This document shows positions 1 to 13,129 of a stretch of 64,000 nt of DNA, piece after piece. Numbering within the stretch: the stretch's first letter is position 1; each line of letters starts with the position of its first letter. The translations under genes and the position numbers were made by a program. This DNA comes from Aquarana catesbeiana (taxonomy: Eukaryota > Chordata > Amphibia > Anura > Ranidae), in NCBI RefSeq assembly GCF_042186555.1, contig NC_133326.1:95540288-95604287 (forward strand), in the 5' to 3' direction. The notes beneath the pieces are model-generated. The model saw only the letters and a list, made by a program, of their open reading frames with translations, was not told the DNA's origin and did not search any database.

Positions 1-1130
1 ACGTTTTGTTTTTGCTAGTGTTGGCTAAGAAATAACAAGAATTTTTTTTCTGAATGTTCCGAATCCTCTAACACAAATAAAGCTTTCTATTTCACATGCA
101 TGAAGCCACAATAAAAAAAAAACAATAATAATGTAGTGTTTTATTGAATCAGAAATGCAATCTACAGCACATACATTTATAATATGTGCTAAAATGTTTT
201 AGGACAGCAAATATTGCCTGGGTGATGATGTGTTTTTGCAAATGTTGTTCTAGAAAACATCAAAGCAGTTTATTCATTTATATAGTATGCTGATTGATTG
301 CATTCATTAAGAAACTCACAAAAATTCTTAGTTTTAATAAAAGCAGTATAAAATATCTCAAATGATATCAGTAAAGTATCAAATGATAACCTGTAAAAAA
401 AAGAGCTTAGATGCAGATGCCATTTGAACAAAACAAAAGCTAGTATCAGTTATGTCTGACTCCACCTACACCATTTTAATGCACAAAAAACACACATTTT
501 GATGGTCAAAAAATATTTATTTGGAGCTGTAAAACAGTTTTTTGATATTTATAATCTAATATGAATTGCTTTTCTAAAACAGTTTTTAGTCACGTGACTG
601 GCACTGCACCAATCATGTGGCACACACTGTAAAGAGCATACATCAGCATAGGTATAGAAGCCCCTCCTAAATGATCTTTCCCTACAGATGCCAAAAAACA
701 GGGAAAGATCATGTGACCACACAACAGTGCTGCAGGAATAAGGTACAGAGGATTAAAACAAACAAAACAAAACACAGTGGCATGATATATGATTTATGTG
801 AGTGAATTATGGCAATTAACACTTCTCTGTTTAGTATAACTTTAATTTAAATCTAGCAAAGAGGGGAAAGCTGCACATTGGCAGGGCAATATACATAAAA
901 GTTCCCCAGCATGTTTTCCAGCTTGCCAGCAAAAAAATTGCTAACTATTACATTTCTAGATGTTCTCCATATAATAGCGAATGTTCACTTTTTAAGTTCA
1001 GGTCCACATTAAGGCACCATCCTTCTCATAGACTTATGGCCACTAAACGAATCTAGCACAGTTGTTAAGAAACCGGGTCCTGAGACACATAAGCACTGTA
1101 GCCTTAGTATCTTCTAGTGATGCATTTGTA
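1..1130. other. AT-rich stretch without recognisable gene
   Basis: I see no exon, transposon protein or RNA gene here. Two small features stand out. GTCACGTGAC at about 589-598 is a palindromic E-box. A 12-bp perfect inverted repeat (TGATCTTTCCCT and its complement, about 671-712) would form a hairpin with a short loop and may belong to a small MITE. Confidence 0.5.
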
Positions 1131-1141
1131 GGGTAGGCTCA

Positions 1142-1450
1142 TTAACCACCTAAAGACTGCCCCATGCAGATATACTGCAGCATGGCGGCCCTGCTGCTCG
1201 AAATCACGTACATGTCCGTCAGGACCCGCCGATCATTCACAGGAGAGGCAGAACTGTGGTCTGCCTATGTAAACAAGACAGGATTACGCTATGTGCGCTT
1301 TTCTTTTGTTGTTGATTCATTTTTGAGCCCTGATCATCTGAGGATCCTCCGGAGTGGTGGTAGCAGCAGCTTGTGGTTTGGATGTGTATTTCCTTGGAGC
1401 CTTATTATTACCTAGTTTTGGTGAGTTTAACCCCCTGAGGGGTGAGTGTT
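1142..1450. repeat. Possible degraded piggyBac-like TTAA repeat
   Basis: The segment opens with TTAACCAC, resembling the terminus of the element at 41568-42364, and has a GC-rich CpG-containing interior unlike its AT-rich flanks. I could not find a matching right terminus. The open frame at 1164-1415 has no recognisable domain and I do not treat it as a gene. Assignment is by resemblance only. Confidence 0.3.
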
Positions 1451-1639
1451 CTCACACGGTGGAATTTTACTGATCGGTGGAAGGTGCACACTGAGATTCT
1501 GCTTTACGATCACCTGGTGGACACTGTCTGAACTACAGTACACTCTGAATTTTTCACCACTTTCTGAAAAAGGACTTTTTCATGTGAAGTTGGCCACATG
1601 CATTTATATATCTCTGCTCAACATTAGCGCTGTTTAGTG

Positions 1640-4600
1640 TGATACTATAGTCTTTTTAATGATTATGTTATACCACTGTTTTTCATAACTCTAAATATAA
1701 CTAAAGAAAAACAATTTCTTTTGGATTTGGATAGAGTGGTAAAGGTTTAGAATCTAGAGCAGATTTATTTTTACTGTTTGTGTCTCTAATTGTTCTGGTC
1801 ACCAGGAATAAAAGTAAGGGTAAATCCAAAATTTTGAGCTGCCACCAGAAGAAGAATTTAGACTAAATCTTCCAAATCTTCCAATGGGGACACTTGTTCC
1901 TATAACAACTGTCTAAGAGAGGATATCTCTCACATTATAAAGATATCTTTTCACTTCCTGTTGAATCTACAGGACAGGGAGTGAAGGGAAATTTGCCCAA
2001 TAAAACACATATAGAAGATGGTTTCAACCCTTCCCTACTCTAAACAAAATGGGGAAAAAATGGCTTTTAGATATAATTGAAATGCAGTCTAATTTATTGA
2101 GTATGATTACACAATGTGTTCCTTTATTCTGTATTCTCCAGTGGATTGATTTTACATTTTTTTTTCTTAGCATTTCTAAATTAGAATGAACAAATTAAAA
2201 TTTTTATAGGAGTCAAGGACAAATTCATTTTTAGACCCAATGAAATATATGGTTGGTATCCTTCTAGGTAGGCCAAGTGTTACAATAAATTAAATGACCA
2301 TAATACATTCTTAAAGATTCTAAAGACAGAGCATAATAAAAAACCTAATCAAATTTCATAAAGTTTTTGCCTGCATTCTTTAGTCTAAACTAGGAAAAAG
2401 AAACATGGGGATTGTATGTTACTATGGATACTAGATACTGTGCATTAGCCTTAGCTTTATTTTTAAACATTAATTCAAATTTTTTTTTTTATAGATGAGA
2501 ATCACAATAACCAACCAAAGCACAGACCAGTCCAAGATCCTGCATGAACATATGGACACTTACATTTACCATGAAATAGCTTCTTTCAGGCTCTGCACAC
2601 ATATATTGTCCCACAACCATCTAGGTGGTTATGAGGTGTGGATGATATGTAGCTTTAGAAGTGACTTTGATTGCATATTTCAGCAAAATCTTAAAACTGT
2701 CATGAAAGAATGTACACCTGACATCATTTAAAAATCCATAAATCAGGACAGTTTAAACCAACTCTAATGTACCAAGATGATCCACTTTCTCATCTCCCCA
2801 AGTTCCTCTAACAGGGTTCTGAGATCTGGGACAGTTCTGGTGAACCAATGACAGATGGTAAGTATAAGTATTTTAGTAATATGGAGCTATATGGAGTGTG
2901 AGTATTTCTTTTTCTAAAATGCCTCTGCTGTATCTGCACAACCAAGGCTAGCAAGTTAGCATTAGGCGAATTATAATCATACACTTAAGTAAACAGATAA
3001 TAAACTTGGATAAATATAAATTTGTCTGAATTGCTGAAAAGACAGTCATTCTAATAGCCCCATGTCACCCAGTTTTGGTAGTCCATGGGAGAGGATTCTA
3101 TTTTGTTTTATTTTTTAATAGATTTTATTTTTTAGAAGGGAATTATTAAAAAAAGGCTTATATGGTCATCCACCTAAAGTTATGAAAATGTTATAAGGCT
3201 TTATTGATTACTTATATATTATATTTGGTTAAAACAGGCAGGATAGTAATTCATACAGTTCCTACACCAAACTCACACAGCCCCCAAAAATATATTAATA
3301 ATGCGTATGTTCCCTTTACCATTCTGCTACATTTTATAAAAGTGTTATATCATGTTAATCACAAGACTTTGATGGTTATAATTTGAGTTAATATATGTGA
3401 GTGCACAAATTCTGAAAAAATATATTAAAAGAAAATGTAAATTATTTTCTTTTCAACTTTTCTTTTACTATTTATTCCCATTAAACAATAAGGAGATCCA
3501 AATATATATGCATCTAAATTTGCTACAAAAAGAAACCCTATCTGCTGCCCAAAAAAGGCTTAAAAGTTAGGGTAGACTACAAACACTAAAAGGTATAATG
3601 TGTGGTATAATGTGTGGAACTGTGACATAGAAAAAAATGGGAAGAAAAATGCTCTGAGATTTAAGGGATTAAGAAAGAAAAAGGCACAAGTACTCAAGTG
3701 GTTTCCTACTAGGGCAGAGCCTTAATACTATTTTTCCTCACTGGCCTGAGTAACCCCTATGAAAGGAAATAAATAGGGTCACATGCTGCCCCTGGGCTAC
3801 AAGTTGAAAACCAGGACTATAGGTTTTTTTATATTTTTTTAATTATAAATAATTTGTTCTTTATATATTACATTTGAAAAAAGTGGCTTATAAATAGAAT
3901 GACAACAAAAGATGTGTTTGAATGTAATAATTGCTGTAAATTGGGCAGTTTTATCGTTTTTGTTTTTTTTTTTTACAATTATTTATATGTATCTAACTGG
4001 ACATGAGATTGACAGGGCAGAACATGATAAAACTACAGCTGTTAGTGTTTATGACACTTTCAAAGTTTAGTTCAGGTACCAAATATCTTTGAATATAAAT
4101 GAGAGAATAGGGAGAGAATTCTATAGCTATTACTTATTTAGAAAGAAATGTGTGACAAAAACTAACTAAACAATGCAGTTTAGATTTTACTCAAGCTACA
4201 ATATCAATTGTAGACATTTTTATTCTTCATGACTCAAGACAAGTTTATTTTAATAGAAAACAAAACCAACATGCTGTTATGTACATAGAAAATGTAACTG
4301 ACGATTATGTATAAACGTAATTATTGTAGAAAGAAATGCCATATTTCACTTTGGAGTAGTTCACATGGTCTAGTTCTAGGTCAAGTCCGTAAGAATATAA
4401 ATATTGAGAGCAAAAACGAAAACGATGAGACTAAATTAAGAGAAGAAAAGTAAATCCTGATATGCTGTGGGGTCCCTAAAACTATGCTGCACATAATAAT
4501 CAGAATATAAAGGAACCCTTGCTAGAATTATTAGGGTTATTTGCAAGCCATTGCTCTAGAGATTCATAGTATCAAGGAGTTATTACATTCCAGTGATTTC

Positions 4601-6380
4601 ACCATCTAAAAATAGAAAATATTCATTTTTATTTAATGATTATTTTCATGATTCTAGAGACCACCCAGGAACGCATATGCTTAACTAATTCAAGGAGCGT
4701 CATTATGGGCCTTGATGTCACAAAGCCAAAAGCAGCACTACGCTCAGCTGGTATCCTGTGTAGGGTCAAGAACTAAAAATGATGTCTTTCTCCAAAACTC
4801 CAACTTCTTAGGAAAGAGGCTGTAGAAGGATCTGTTAGCCATATCTTGCTTTTGATCATTCTTATTTTTAAGAATATAGTACTATTATTGTTGTAGGTTT
4901 AGTTTCCATAGATGTTTTTGGCTGAACTAGCTGAATCTTCTGATTTGCTGTGTGATCCTCAGCACTTAGTATGCTCATAAATGCTACAGAAAGGTTGTTT
5001 TTACCTCCCAGATCTGAAATCAATGTATTGACATCCAGGCTTGGGCTTCCATTAGGCACAGTATAAGCTGCTTTTCTCTTAATGGTTATCAGCCACATTT
5101 TGTTCTCCAGCATAGCAGAACTACAATCACCTCTCATTGGTTATTTTACAATATTCAATGTCAGATTAAGACCAAGAATATAAGAAAATGTTCTGTGTAA
5201 CTGTTGTGATCCTAGCAGAAGGAGCCTAGCTTGTGAACCTTCAGGCTCCAGTTGTACCTATTTTTCTCCAGTGATAGAAATCCAGCTCTGATTGGCAATG
5301 CTTTCAATTATTCTAGATATCTAGAACAGTGTTCCCAAAAGTGTTGGAGAAGCACTGTTGTAGATACTCATCCTAACTATAGTTGGTAAACACAAAGGCC
5401 CCAACACTGGAGGATGCATGTGATTTAAGGCTGAACTCCAAGCAGAGGTAAAATACCAATTAGTAAAATATTTCATTGAAAATTGTCAAATTTATTTCTA
5501 CATCGAGCTTGAATAAGTACCTGATTCTGCCCCTTGCAGAGCAGTAAGACTGGGAAGGAGTAGAGCCAATCACAGCTCTATTGTTTGCACAGCTCAGTTC
5601 CTACTAACATTAGACATGCCCCCAGAACTTTATCTCTCAAGAGCCCTTTTCCCACGTACAATGTGTGGGTAGGCTCTTCAAAGTCAAGGCAGCACCACTG
5701 TTCTGCTGAAATCATGTTCAAAGAAATCAATGTATGCAAGAGGAGTTGAACAGAGAGGGATGGTTAAAGTATATGTAAACCCTGACCTTGTAACACAACC
5801 TATTCAGTTTAAAATTGAAATGAAAGGCAAAACCTTTGTGTATAGATATAAAAACATTATAAACTATTTTTTTGCCCTTTTTTATAAGTGATCCCATAAC
5901 CTCTGTTCTCAGCTGCATAAAGAGCTGAAAGAGCTATAGGAGGAGGAACAGCAGCACCAGGATCTTTCCAGTAAATGGCTGTGTAGGGGGGAGGCGTGTC
6001 AGCACAAGTCTGAGAGCAGGCTGAGTTCTCAGCACAGCCAGAAAAATGACTACGCTGGGCTCTCATGCCTAAAGTGGTCAGTTTTTGATAGGAAAGCAGA
6101 GGGACTGGCAGGAAGGGATTCCACACAAAGGAACTAATACAAAGAGAACAGGATACTTTTGCATACAAGTTCATGGTACAGCAGGCACATATAAGGAATA
6201 TGAAAAATTGGTAAAATAATCTTTAATATGCATATTTCTATAGTGCAGTAGGCAGGGCTGACAATGCTGGTTTGAATTTCAGTGCAGCAGTAGTAAAATT
6301 CTGAGCCAACAACAGAAAATGAGAAGCTCACCGAACTTTGGCAGGATCAACAGGTATTTTCCTTGCAGTATTATAATAGG
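1640..6380. other. Long AT-rich region without recognisable gene
   Basis: No transposon protein, RNA gene or convincing exon was found. Poly-T/poly-A tracts are common. Short open frames exist at 2495-2731 (+) and 4868-5137 (-), but neither has a known domain or a convincing pair of splice signals. A short segment near 5330-5385 (CAGTGTTCCCAAAAG ... AGAAGCACTG) has hAT-like ends. The stretch 5760-6170 looks like dispersed frog repeat, but I cannot place its boundaries. Confidence 0.5.
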
Positions 6381-6427
6381 GAAAACTATTGGGGAAAAGT
6401 GCATGCCCCCCCGAAGCACCTTGTCCC

Positions 6428-6783
6428 CATGTTGATGGGGACAAGGGCCACTTCCCCGCAACCCTGGCCGGTGGTTGTGGGGGTCTGTGGGCAGGGGGCT
6501 TATCAGAATCAGGGGAAGCCACCTTTAACAAGGGGGCTCCCAGATCCCCCTCATGTGAATTAGTATGGGGGACATTTATTTTCTTTTTTTTAATAAAAGG
6601 ACTTGTCAAACACAGCTTACTGTCTTTTTTTACATTACACTTTTTTTTGGTGAATAAGTAAGGGAACTATGTACTCCTACTCATTCACATAGGGGGGCTG
6701 GGATTTTGATAAGCCCCCTGCCAGAAGACCCCCACAACCACTGGCCAGGGTTGTGGGGAAGAGGCCCTTGTCCCCATCAACAT
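6428..6783. repeat. Foldback (inverted-repeat) element
   Basis: Positions 6428-6515 reappear as the reverse complement at about 6695-6783, with roughly 85-90% identity by eye. The arms are GC-rich and CpG-poor; each carries GATGGGGACAAGGGCC and GCAGGGGGCTTATCA. The loop of about 180 bp holds further weaker inverted matches, so most of the segment can fold back on itself. No coding capacity. This is probably a non-autonomous DNA transposon, superfamily undetermined. Overlapping open frames on both strands come from the inverted repeat. Confidence 0.65.
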
Positions 6784-7286
6784 GCCATGTTGAGGGCATG
6801 TGGCCTGGTATGGTTCAGGAGGGGGGGGTGCTCACTCACCCCCTACCTTTCATGACCTGCCAGGCTGCATGCTTAGATAAAGGTTTGGTATGGATTTTGG
6901 GGGGGACTCCACGCTGTTTTTTAAAAGAAAATTGATGTGGGATTCCCCTTAAAATCCATACTAAACCCAAAGGTCCTAAGAAAACAGAACGCCCGTGTGA
7001 AAGGGGCCTTAGAGTTGTGCTTGTTGACCATTTCATACCTCTAAAAGCCATTATATGTGTGATCACACTGGGGAAAGCACAAGAACCTAGAATTTATATT
7101 TCCTGTTCAACCAGCCTGCATTCATACATAGACCTGTACGTTAGAAAACCGCGTGGCACTTTATAGGAAGGAAAAATGAAGAGCAGGAGTCAAAACAACC
7201 ATTGACCACTATTTAATATACGGCCAAAAATCTAATCTAATAAACAGCTGTATAATGCGTGGTAGCGTGTGTGCGTGCCTCTACCC

Positions 7287-7316
7287 TATGCATTTCGTCA
7301 CGTATGACATCATCAG
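7287..7316 (-). ncRNA. Hammerhead ribozyme-like motif (Penelope-type)
   Basis: On the minus strand an exact CTGATGA core (7316 to 7310) is followed by T, a GTCA/TGAC stem closed by a TACG loop, then GAAA and TGCATA. This matches the hammerhead layout CUGAUGA - helix II - GAAA - short palindromic helix III, with one extra U before helix II. Helix III would be the self-complementary ATGCAT, as expected of motifs that act as dimers. Hammerheads of this kind are known from repeats of Penelope-like elements. Helix I pairing is weak here, so activity is uncertain. Confidence 0.5.
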
Positions 7317-7329
7317 GGCTATATATCCA

Positions 7330-8794
7330 AACATTGAATGCAAAGGTATCAGCAATTAAATGGGACAAAGTCTGTGTGGAAAACTGCAAGAACTGAAAGG
7401 AGAGAGCCTGAGGAGCTGATTAGTGCAACGGAGAGGCTCGGTTCCAGTGGAAAAGTGTTGCCTACGAGACATACCAATGCTCTTTGCCACTCTGCTACCT
7501 GGCAAGTTCTTCCTGTTTTGTGCCTGCACATTGCAAACCCCAGGAGCCATGCACCTGCCCTATTCCTAGAGATCCTTTACATGGATTCTCCTTGTTCCTA
7601 GTGTTTGTTTGCAAGCATCTCCCAGTACTTTTCAATGTTATCACTGTATCCCCAATGTTCCTAGTGTCTTCCAGCCTGTCCCCAGTGACTTTCAGTATTT
7701 TTCTGCTTACAACTTGTATCCTTACACCTGTTGTGTCCTTTCATTTCAGTGCCCTTGTACCTTTGTTTGCATTGTGTACCTTTGCCAGCTTTCAGCCTTC
7801 TTGCACCTCTGTAATCTCCTGTGAGTTTCAGCCTACCTTTTGTTAGCAGCACCTGTGTCTGTAGTCTGCTTCAGTGTCTCCCAGTGTGTCTCTAGTCTAT
7901 TTCCTGTAAGCATGTGGGAACTGCATGCTGTGAGTTTATATAATCTTTATTGGTATTGCTTTCTTGTGTGAGTTAGTGCCCCTCAAATTACTTTACCGGG
8001 CCCCATACCAGAAGGATAACATCATTTTACCTGCAATTGACACCTTAGCACTAACTACAGAGACATTTTAAAGCATACCGAGTGCGGGGTCTCCGAGCCA
8101 GCTATTCTACACACATTACTAAATACATTTTACTTGTTCAGCTGGAAGTCATGGAGGGAATCTGCTGTATAATTTGTGAGGCTTTGCACACCATGTGCAA
8201 GGAACAAAACAAAAAAGTCGGGATGGCTGCACTCCAATGAAAATGATACCTTTATTTAATGTGGATACATACAACAAGGATAAAACCGCTAACGCGTTCC
8301 ACACCATTAAACCAGGTGCTTATTCATAGTTTTGCACACCATGGTCCAGGTAGGAGGATTTTGTTAAGCAGCAGACCCTAACACTGTATATAGACCCTGC
8401 CGCATACAGCCACCAGTTCACCCTTCTGACAGAACATACATCACAGCCACCTAAAGAAATATGGTTTCAACTTCTCAGTCTCGTTCAGGGTCCCACCAAA
8501 GAGTAACCAGACTCTAGGTGCAACACTACATCTACACATGTATGGCTTTTCCAACTGCCACGACCAACAACCTCTAGGCCCACAACCATATCGCTTTACA
8601 TATCCCACTGTGGGAAGCACCACAGACCAAAAAGGGCCCCACATCACAAGACATTAACCCATATCTTACCAGGCATAAACCCTACAAACATATATGAAAC
8701 ATAATATTGTGGGCACCTGCCTACATTTATGTGAATCTCTACCCGATCCTAGAGATTCCTATATATCTCATTGCATTAATATTCTGACTCCGAT
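7330..8794. other. Pyrimidine-rich and repeat-derived sequence without gene
   Basis: Positions 7430-7925 form a pyrimidine-rich block with many loose variants of 'CCCAGTGT' and 'CCTGTGT', resembling decayed LTR sequence, but I find no paired ends. Positions 8196-8345 contain an ACGCGTT motif and a terminus-like segment similar to the Penelope-type repeats elsewhere in the window. The open frame at 7484-7846 is not a recognisable protein. Confidence 0.4.
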
Positions 8795-9267
8795 TGTTGT
8801 GAAGCCACTTATCCCTTGTAAGACCTCTATGCCTGGCCTGCATAAGATATAATCACTGAGGACAATCCTCATCAGATAGCTTGAACTCAGCAAATACCGA
8901 TTCCATCCACAAAGATGCTTTTATTCTGAACATCAGCTTACAGCAGATGACAGGATACAAACAGATGAATAGGTAGTGGTATTTATGCGGTGAAAAGATG
9001 ATATTGTCTGTAGCTCACTATGCAGAATACATTTGCCTTAATACATGTGGCCTGCATCCATGACACAGGAAGTACAATCACAGGAAGAAGGGTGGAGCAT
9101 TACATACAAAGGAAGTGTGTCATAACATAAGGGAAAAAGAACATAAGAAAACAAGTGCATTACCACAAAGGGTCACTATATGGCAGTATGTGAACTAAAT
9201 TTAAAACGTCCATAGAAAATGGTTAAGAACAATCTATATAAATTCTCTGCCCTGTTGGGGCAGCACA
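8795..9267 (-). repeat. Probable solo LTR
   Basis: Read on the minus strand the segment starts TGTGCTGCCCCAACAGGG and ends GGCTTCACAACA, so it has TG..CA ends with a short imperfect inverted repeat. It contains a TATA-like GCATAAATA about two-thirds in and an AATAAA signal downstream at about 8917-8922, the order expected of U3-R-U5. No primer-binding site or coding region adjoins, so it would be a solo LTR left by recombination. I do not see a clear short target-site duplication, which limits confidence. Family (retrovirus-like or gypsy) undetermined. Confidence 0.45.
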
Positions 9268-10490
9268 ATTAATTCCTAGTTGCCCTTTGTGTCTTTGTGC
9301 ACCTGTTCCCAGTGTCTGTTTGTTTCCATGCACACATGTCAGCTTGGGCTGTCCTCCCCACTGCCCTGCATCAGCACTGCAAGGAATTCCTATTTGCTTT
9401 TTAGCCTAAGTTCCCAGTAGCTGCCTTCTCGTGACAGTCATCGAACAGCAGCATGGAAATCATCTGCAGTGCAACCCATCTCCGCCTTCAGGAGCTCTGG
9501 AGAAGACCAGGCAGTTCCATAGACTCTGCACCTCAGCCCTTCCAAGAACCCTCACCTTCCTTGTACATGAGGACAGGCTGGGCTCTCCCCGTACAGTACC
9601 ATTAGGTATCCTTCCTATCCAAGACCCCTCGTGTAACTCATCTGTATTTCTATGTACCTACATTCCCTGGGACCCCTGTGCACTTCCATGTATCTCATAC
9701 ATACTTGTTACTGCTGTGTTCCTGCAAACTCAGCATCCCACTGCTGCTAAGATACTCCTGTCTCCCTGTGAGCCCTGCACTCGGGTGCAGTGAATGTTAC
9801 TAGTATTTCGTGCCTTGCCTGTCTGTAAGACCAGCACCCCAGTACTGCATTATACTCCTGCCATTCCTGTGAGTCCTGTATTCTATACTTTCAAATGGTC
9901 CTCATCTCTGTGTACCTGCTTAGCTGTAGCCTCCACAGGCACCCTTTCTGAGCACACCGCCATCCAGAATGCAGGTTGCATAGAGGGTCCATGACCCCCA
10001 ATATACGTGACAGTTCCCACTTCATGACAGCTAGGTTGTGGACATTCAAGTATTTACATATTTTAACAGGCAATATATGAACTTCAGAACAAGCAGAAAC
10101 ACTGTAGATATTCAAGTCAATTCTCTCAGCAGATTAGGTCACCCTGTTCTTTCCTCCCAGAGCATCTGCTCTTTATTGCCATTAGAGATCGAAAGGCTGC
10201 TAATAAGAAGGGAGAGCGTTGGACAGTATTAGGTATGTTGAGTAAATCATATAGTAAAATTCTCAATGAAATCCATTAAATTTGCAGGCTGTGACACCAA
10301 AAGAGTAAAATAGTCCAAGGGTGGGGGTTTGAATATTAACGCAAGGCTATGTATATAGAAATGAATACCTTCTGAGCAGGTCACCTGTAGCAAGCACCAT
10401 ACTGCCCTAGTTATAAAGTAATTTAAATAGGTTGCCACATTCTCTTCATTAATATCTTATTCACCTTGCTCAATTTTAATTATTTTATAT
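9268..10490. other. Sequence without recognisable gene
   Basis: Positions 9280-10010 are pyrimidine-rich with open frames (9431-9793, 9794-9994) that show no known domain and probably reflect composition. Positions 10010-10490 are AT-rich with nothing identifiable. Confidence 0.45.
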
Positions 10491-10494
10491 CACA

Positions 10495-10983
10495 GATTAA
10501 GGGGAGATATGATCAACATGTACTGTATAAATATATGAGTGGTCCATATAGTGAACTTGGTGTTGAGCTAGTCACTTTAAGGTCACCACAGAGGACAAGG
10601 GGGCACTCTTTACGTCTAGAGGAAAAGAGAATAAACCTCCAAATATTGAAAGGCTTCTTCACAGTAAGAGCTGTGAAAATGTGGAATAGACTTCCTCAAA
10701 AGCTGGTTTTGGCCAGCTCAGTAGATTGTTTTAACAAAGGATGGATTCTTTCCTCGATAAACAAAATATAATTCTAGTAGTTATAGGTAGCTGGATGCTA
10801 ATAGTTATAGGTGAAGTTGGTCCAGGGAATATCAGATTGCCTCTTGGGATCAGGAAGGATTTTTTCCCCCACTGGAGCAAAATTTGATCTTTTTTTTTTT
10901 TTTTTTGGAGGAGGGGGATTGCCTTTCTCTGGATCAACTGTGGGTATAAATGGAGGTGGTTTTCGATTTGTGTGTGTGGTTTT

Positions 10984-11014
<31 letters not shown>

Positions 11015-11066
11015 GAACTGGATGGATCTGTGTCTTTTTTCAAACAGAATATCTATGTAACAGAGA
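10495..11066 (+). mobile_element. CR1-like LINE 3' end (truncated)
   Basis: This is a 5'-truncated CR1-type non-LTR retrotransposon. The frame ending at 10771 contains the conserved CR1 carboxy terminus: GRYD.., TRGHSLRLEEKRINL, GFFTVRAVKMWNRLPQ. The same block closes the intact ORF2 at 46865-49768, where it reads TRGHSLQLEEKRFNLKLRRG and GFFTVRAARMWNSLPQ, so the two are related but distinct families. Downstream is a long 3' UTR with GGATCAGGAAGGATTTTTTC and the shared end sequence GGATCTGTGTCTTTTTTC, ending in CTATGTAAC. The UTR carries a T-run and a G-run of about 20 bases (about 10981-11012), probably microsatellite growth. Confidence 0.8.
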
Positions 11067-11069
11067 TTG

Positions 11070-12404
11070 CAATAGGCTGTTGACTCCTCCTGCTGCCTCT
11101 GACACTCCATAGTGGAAATGTCAGAAAAAAGGAATTCCAGAAGATCAACCTAAATATTTTGAGGTTTAAGGTGGATAACCTTTTACTAATCATTAATCTA
11201 ATATTTTAGCATTTTATACTATTTTTAAGTGGAACTACAACAATATTTTATTTTGGATAGGGTGGGGAAAGGTTAGAGCTTCAGTTTTGCATTGTTTTCT
11301 CTGACCCCATATAAGAGATTTTTCCTGTTATGCCACCAGGACAAGGCCGGGAAGTTTCTCTAACTAAGACGCAGACAGTTTTTATCGGTAGAACAAGGAG
11401 GGGTATAGACCTCTGTCAGGTTTTTGTTGCTTTTCGTGTCCCTGTTGGAGGTATTTTCTCTCTTTTTATGTCCTGGTGCCAGGGAATCACCATGACAGGG
11501 TGTAAGGAAAAAAAATCTCCAACAGTAACACAGACAGCAGTATGAGTTTCAGAGATTCTCACCCTTCCCCACCCCATCATAAACTAGAAAAATGTTTTGG
11601 CTGAAATTCTGCTTTAAATTAATTACTATGAACATTAAAATTCCTATTAATAATGATCTTGAGTCAATTCCAGGAACATTTATATTCTTTTTCAAATTCA
11701 AACTATGACAACTGTAAAAGGTATAGGAAAAAGATTTGGATTTTTGGAAGTTACTCATATATGAAGTCATAAAAACGTGTAATATTAAAAGGTCTGAAAT
11801 AGCTATAAAGCTGCAAAAAAAACAAAAAAACCCTCCTATAATATATAGTTTGTTACACGCACTTAATTGGACTGCCTTGATGAATCTGCTACTCGTTTTC
11901 CATAAGCAGTATGTGTGGCAATCAGACTTTCTCATTTCTGTGCCATGGCTATGCCGTGAACGATCGATGACTTCACACAGGGTGTTGCCATTTAATCCTC
12001 CAACTGTCAGAGACTGGAAACTGCAGCGTTTTAGGACATCCTGTTGCTCTTGGCAACTTGTATTTTTTATGTGTCAGGGAGAAATGAAAAATGAAGAACT
12101 TAATGACAGCCATAACGTGAAATAAAAAAGGTATATTCTGATTCCAAAAATTGTAGATACCCTAAAAAAAATACCTTCTACAAATTCAAGCGCTTAAGGA
12201 ATACATGAGAAAAACTGAGTACATTTATAATTGCCAATTTAAGGCACAACCAGCTGCTACTACAATGACTTACTCAAGGTAAGCCGACACATTAAAAATA
12301 TACACAAAATTAGATCCAAAGATTAGATCCAAACTAATTCTAAAACCTATTCTGTGTAAGCAGCTCTAGATGATTACACACTATCTAACTAGGTGTTCAA
12401 AAAC
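11070..12404. other. AT-rich sequence without recognisable gene
   Basis: No recognised repeat end or exon. The open frames at 11549-11935 (-) and 11736-12125 (+) overlap antiparallel and show no known domain. Confidence 0.45.
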
Positions 12405-12800
12405 GTATTAAATATACCGTCATCCATTGCAAATAATAAGCTATAAGTCATCAAATAATTATTCAAAAAATAGTCTCTTTGTATGCAGAAAAATGTGTAT
12501 GTGTAAAAGTCCGAAATGAAAAAAAATATACAAGTAGTATTATTAATCCCGGACATGGGAGCAGTCACATAAAATAATCCTTCCTCCAATATACGATCCT
12601 GGATAACGGAGAATAATTCCCTCTATAAAATGGATTCTTACCAGACCAAGCTGGAACATGAGCATATACCGACGGATCGTCTGTGACTCCGGATCTCACC
12701 ACGGGATACAACACACTAGGACAGCTGCTAACGGAATGGTCGGATCACTTGCTAAATGAGCTCATTCACATGAAGAAGAGAAAGATAAATAGCTCCATAG
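12405..12800. repeat. Penelope-type terminal repeat, left inverted arm
   Basis: Reverse complement of 13130-13505 over about 390 bp, with scattered mismatches. For example TATTAATCCCGGAC near 12540 answers GTCCGGGATTAATA near 13370. Long inverted repeats around a hammerhead-like motif are the form taken by Penelope-like element repeats ('pLTRs'). No endonuclease or reverse transcriptase frame lies between the arms. Confidence 0.6.
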
Positions 12801-12811
12801 CGTGATTCTCA

Positions 12812-12943
12812 CTCTATTCAATGCTGTCATGTAGCCACCCACTGACGCTCTTCGCTGCAGGTCACCCTCAGATGATGTCACAAATGATGAAACGCGTCAG
12901 TGCGTGGCTACATGACAGCATTGAATAGAGTGAGAACCACTGA
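12812..12943. repeat. Inner hairpin between the Penelope-type arms
   Basis: Positions 12812-12860 and about 12893-12943 are inverted repeats of each other (CACTCTATTCAATGCTGTC and complement). They place the hammerhead-like core near the tip of a cruciform-capable structure. Confidence 0.6.
12869..12898 (+). ncRNA. Hammerhead ribozyme-like motif (Penelope-type)
   Basis: CAGATGA (canonical CUGAUGA with one substitution) is followed by T, a GTCA/TGAT stem closed by CAAA, then GAAACGCGTC. GAAA is the second conserved core, ACGCGT is a palindromic six-base helix III suited to pairing between two copies, and GTC is the standard cleavage triplet, predicting a cut after 12898. The U4-to-A change would impair activity. 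The arrangement matches the motif at 7287-7316. Confidence 0.5.
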
Positions 12944-13129
12944 GAGAGATATCTTGTGTTTGAATACCAGGTGTTTGAATATCGCACCAACGGCATGAGA
13001 GATACTTTCACTGGATTCATTTTGATGCAAACTTTGTTATATGCCTTCTTTATCTTGATAAAGTGTAATTCTGGAAGGGGGATGTGTATTTAATAAAAAT
13101 ATTGAAACGGGATCAAGCTATGGAGCTAT

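Noticed and set aside
2495..2731. Plus-strand frame preceded by a T-rich tract and AG (acceptor-like)
   Set aside because: The T-run is one of many in AT-rich DNA, the peptide is not recognisable and no donor or stop context supports it.
4868..5137. Minus-strand 89-codon frame as a host exon
   Set aside because: There are acceptor-like and donor-like strings inside, but no consistent exon boundaries and no protein I recognise.
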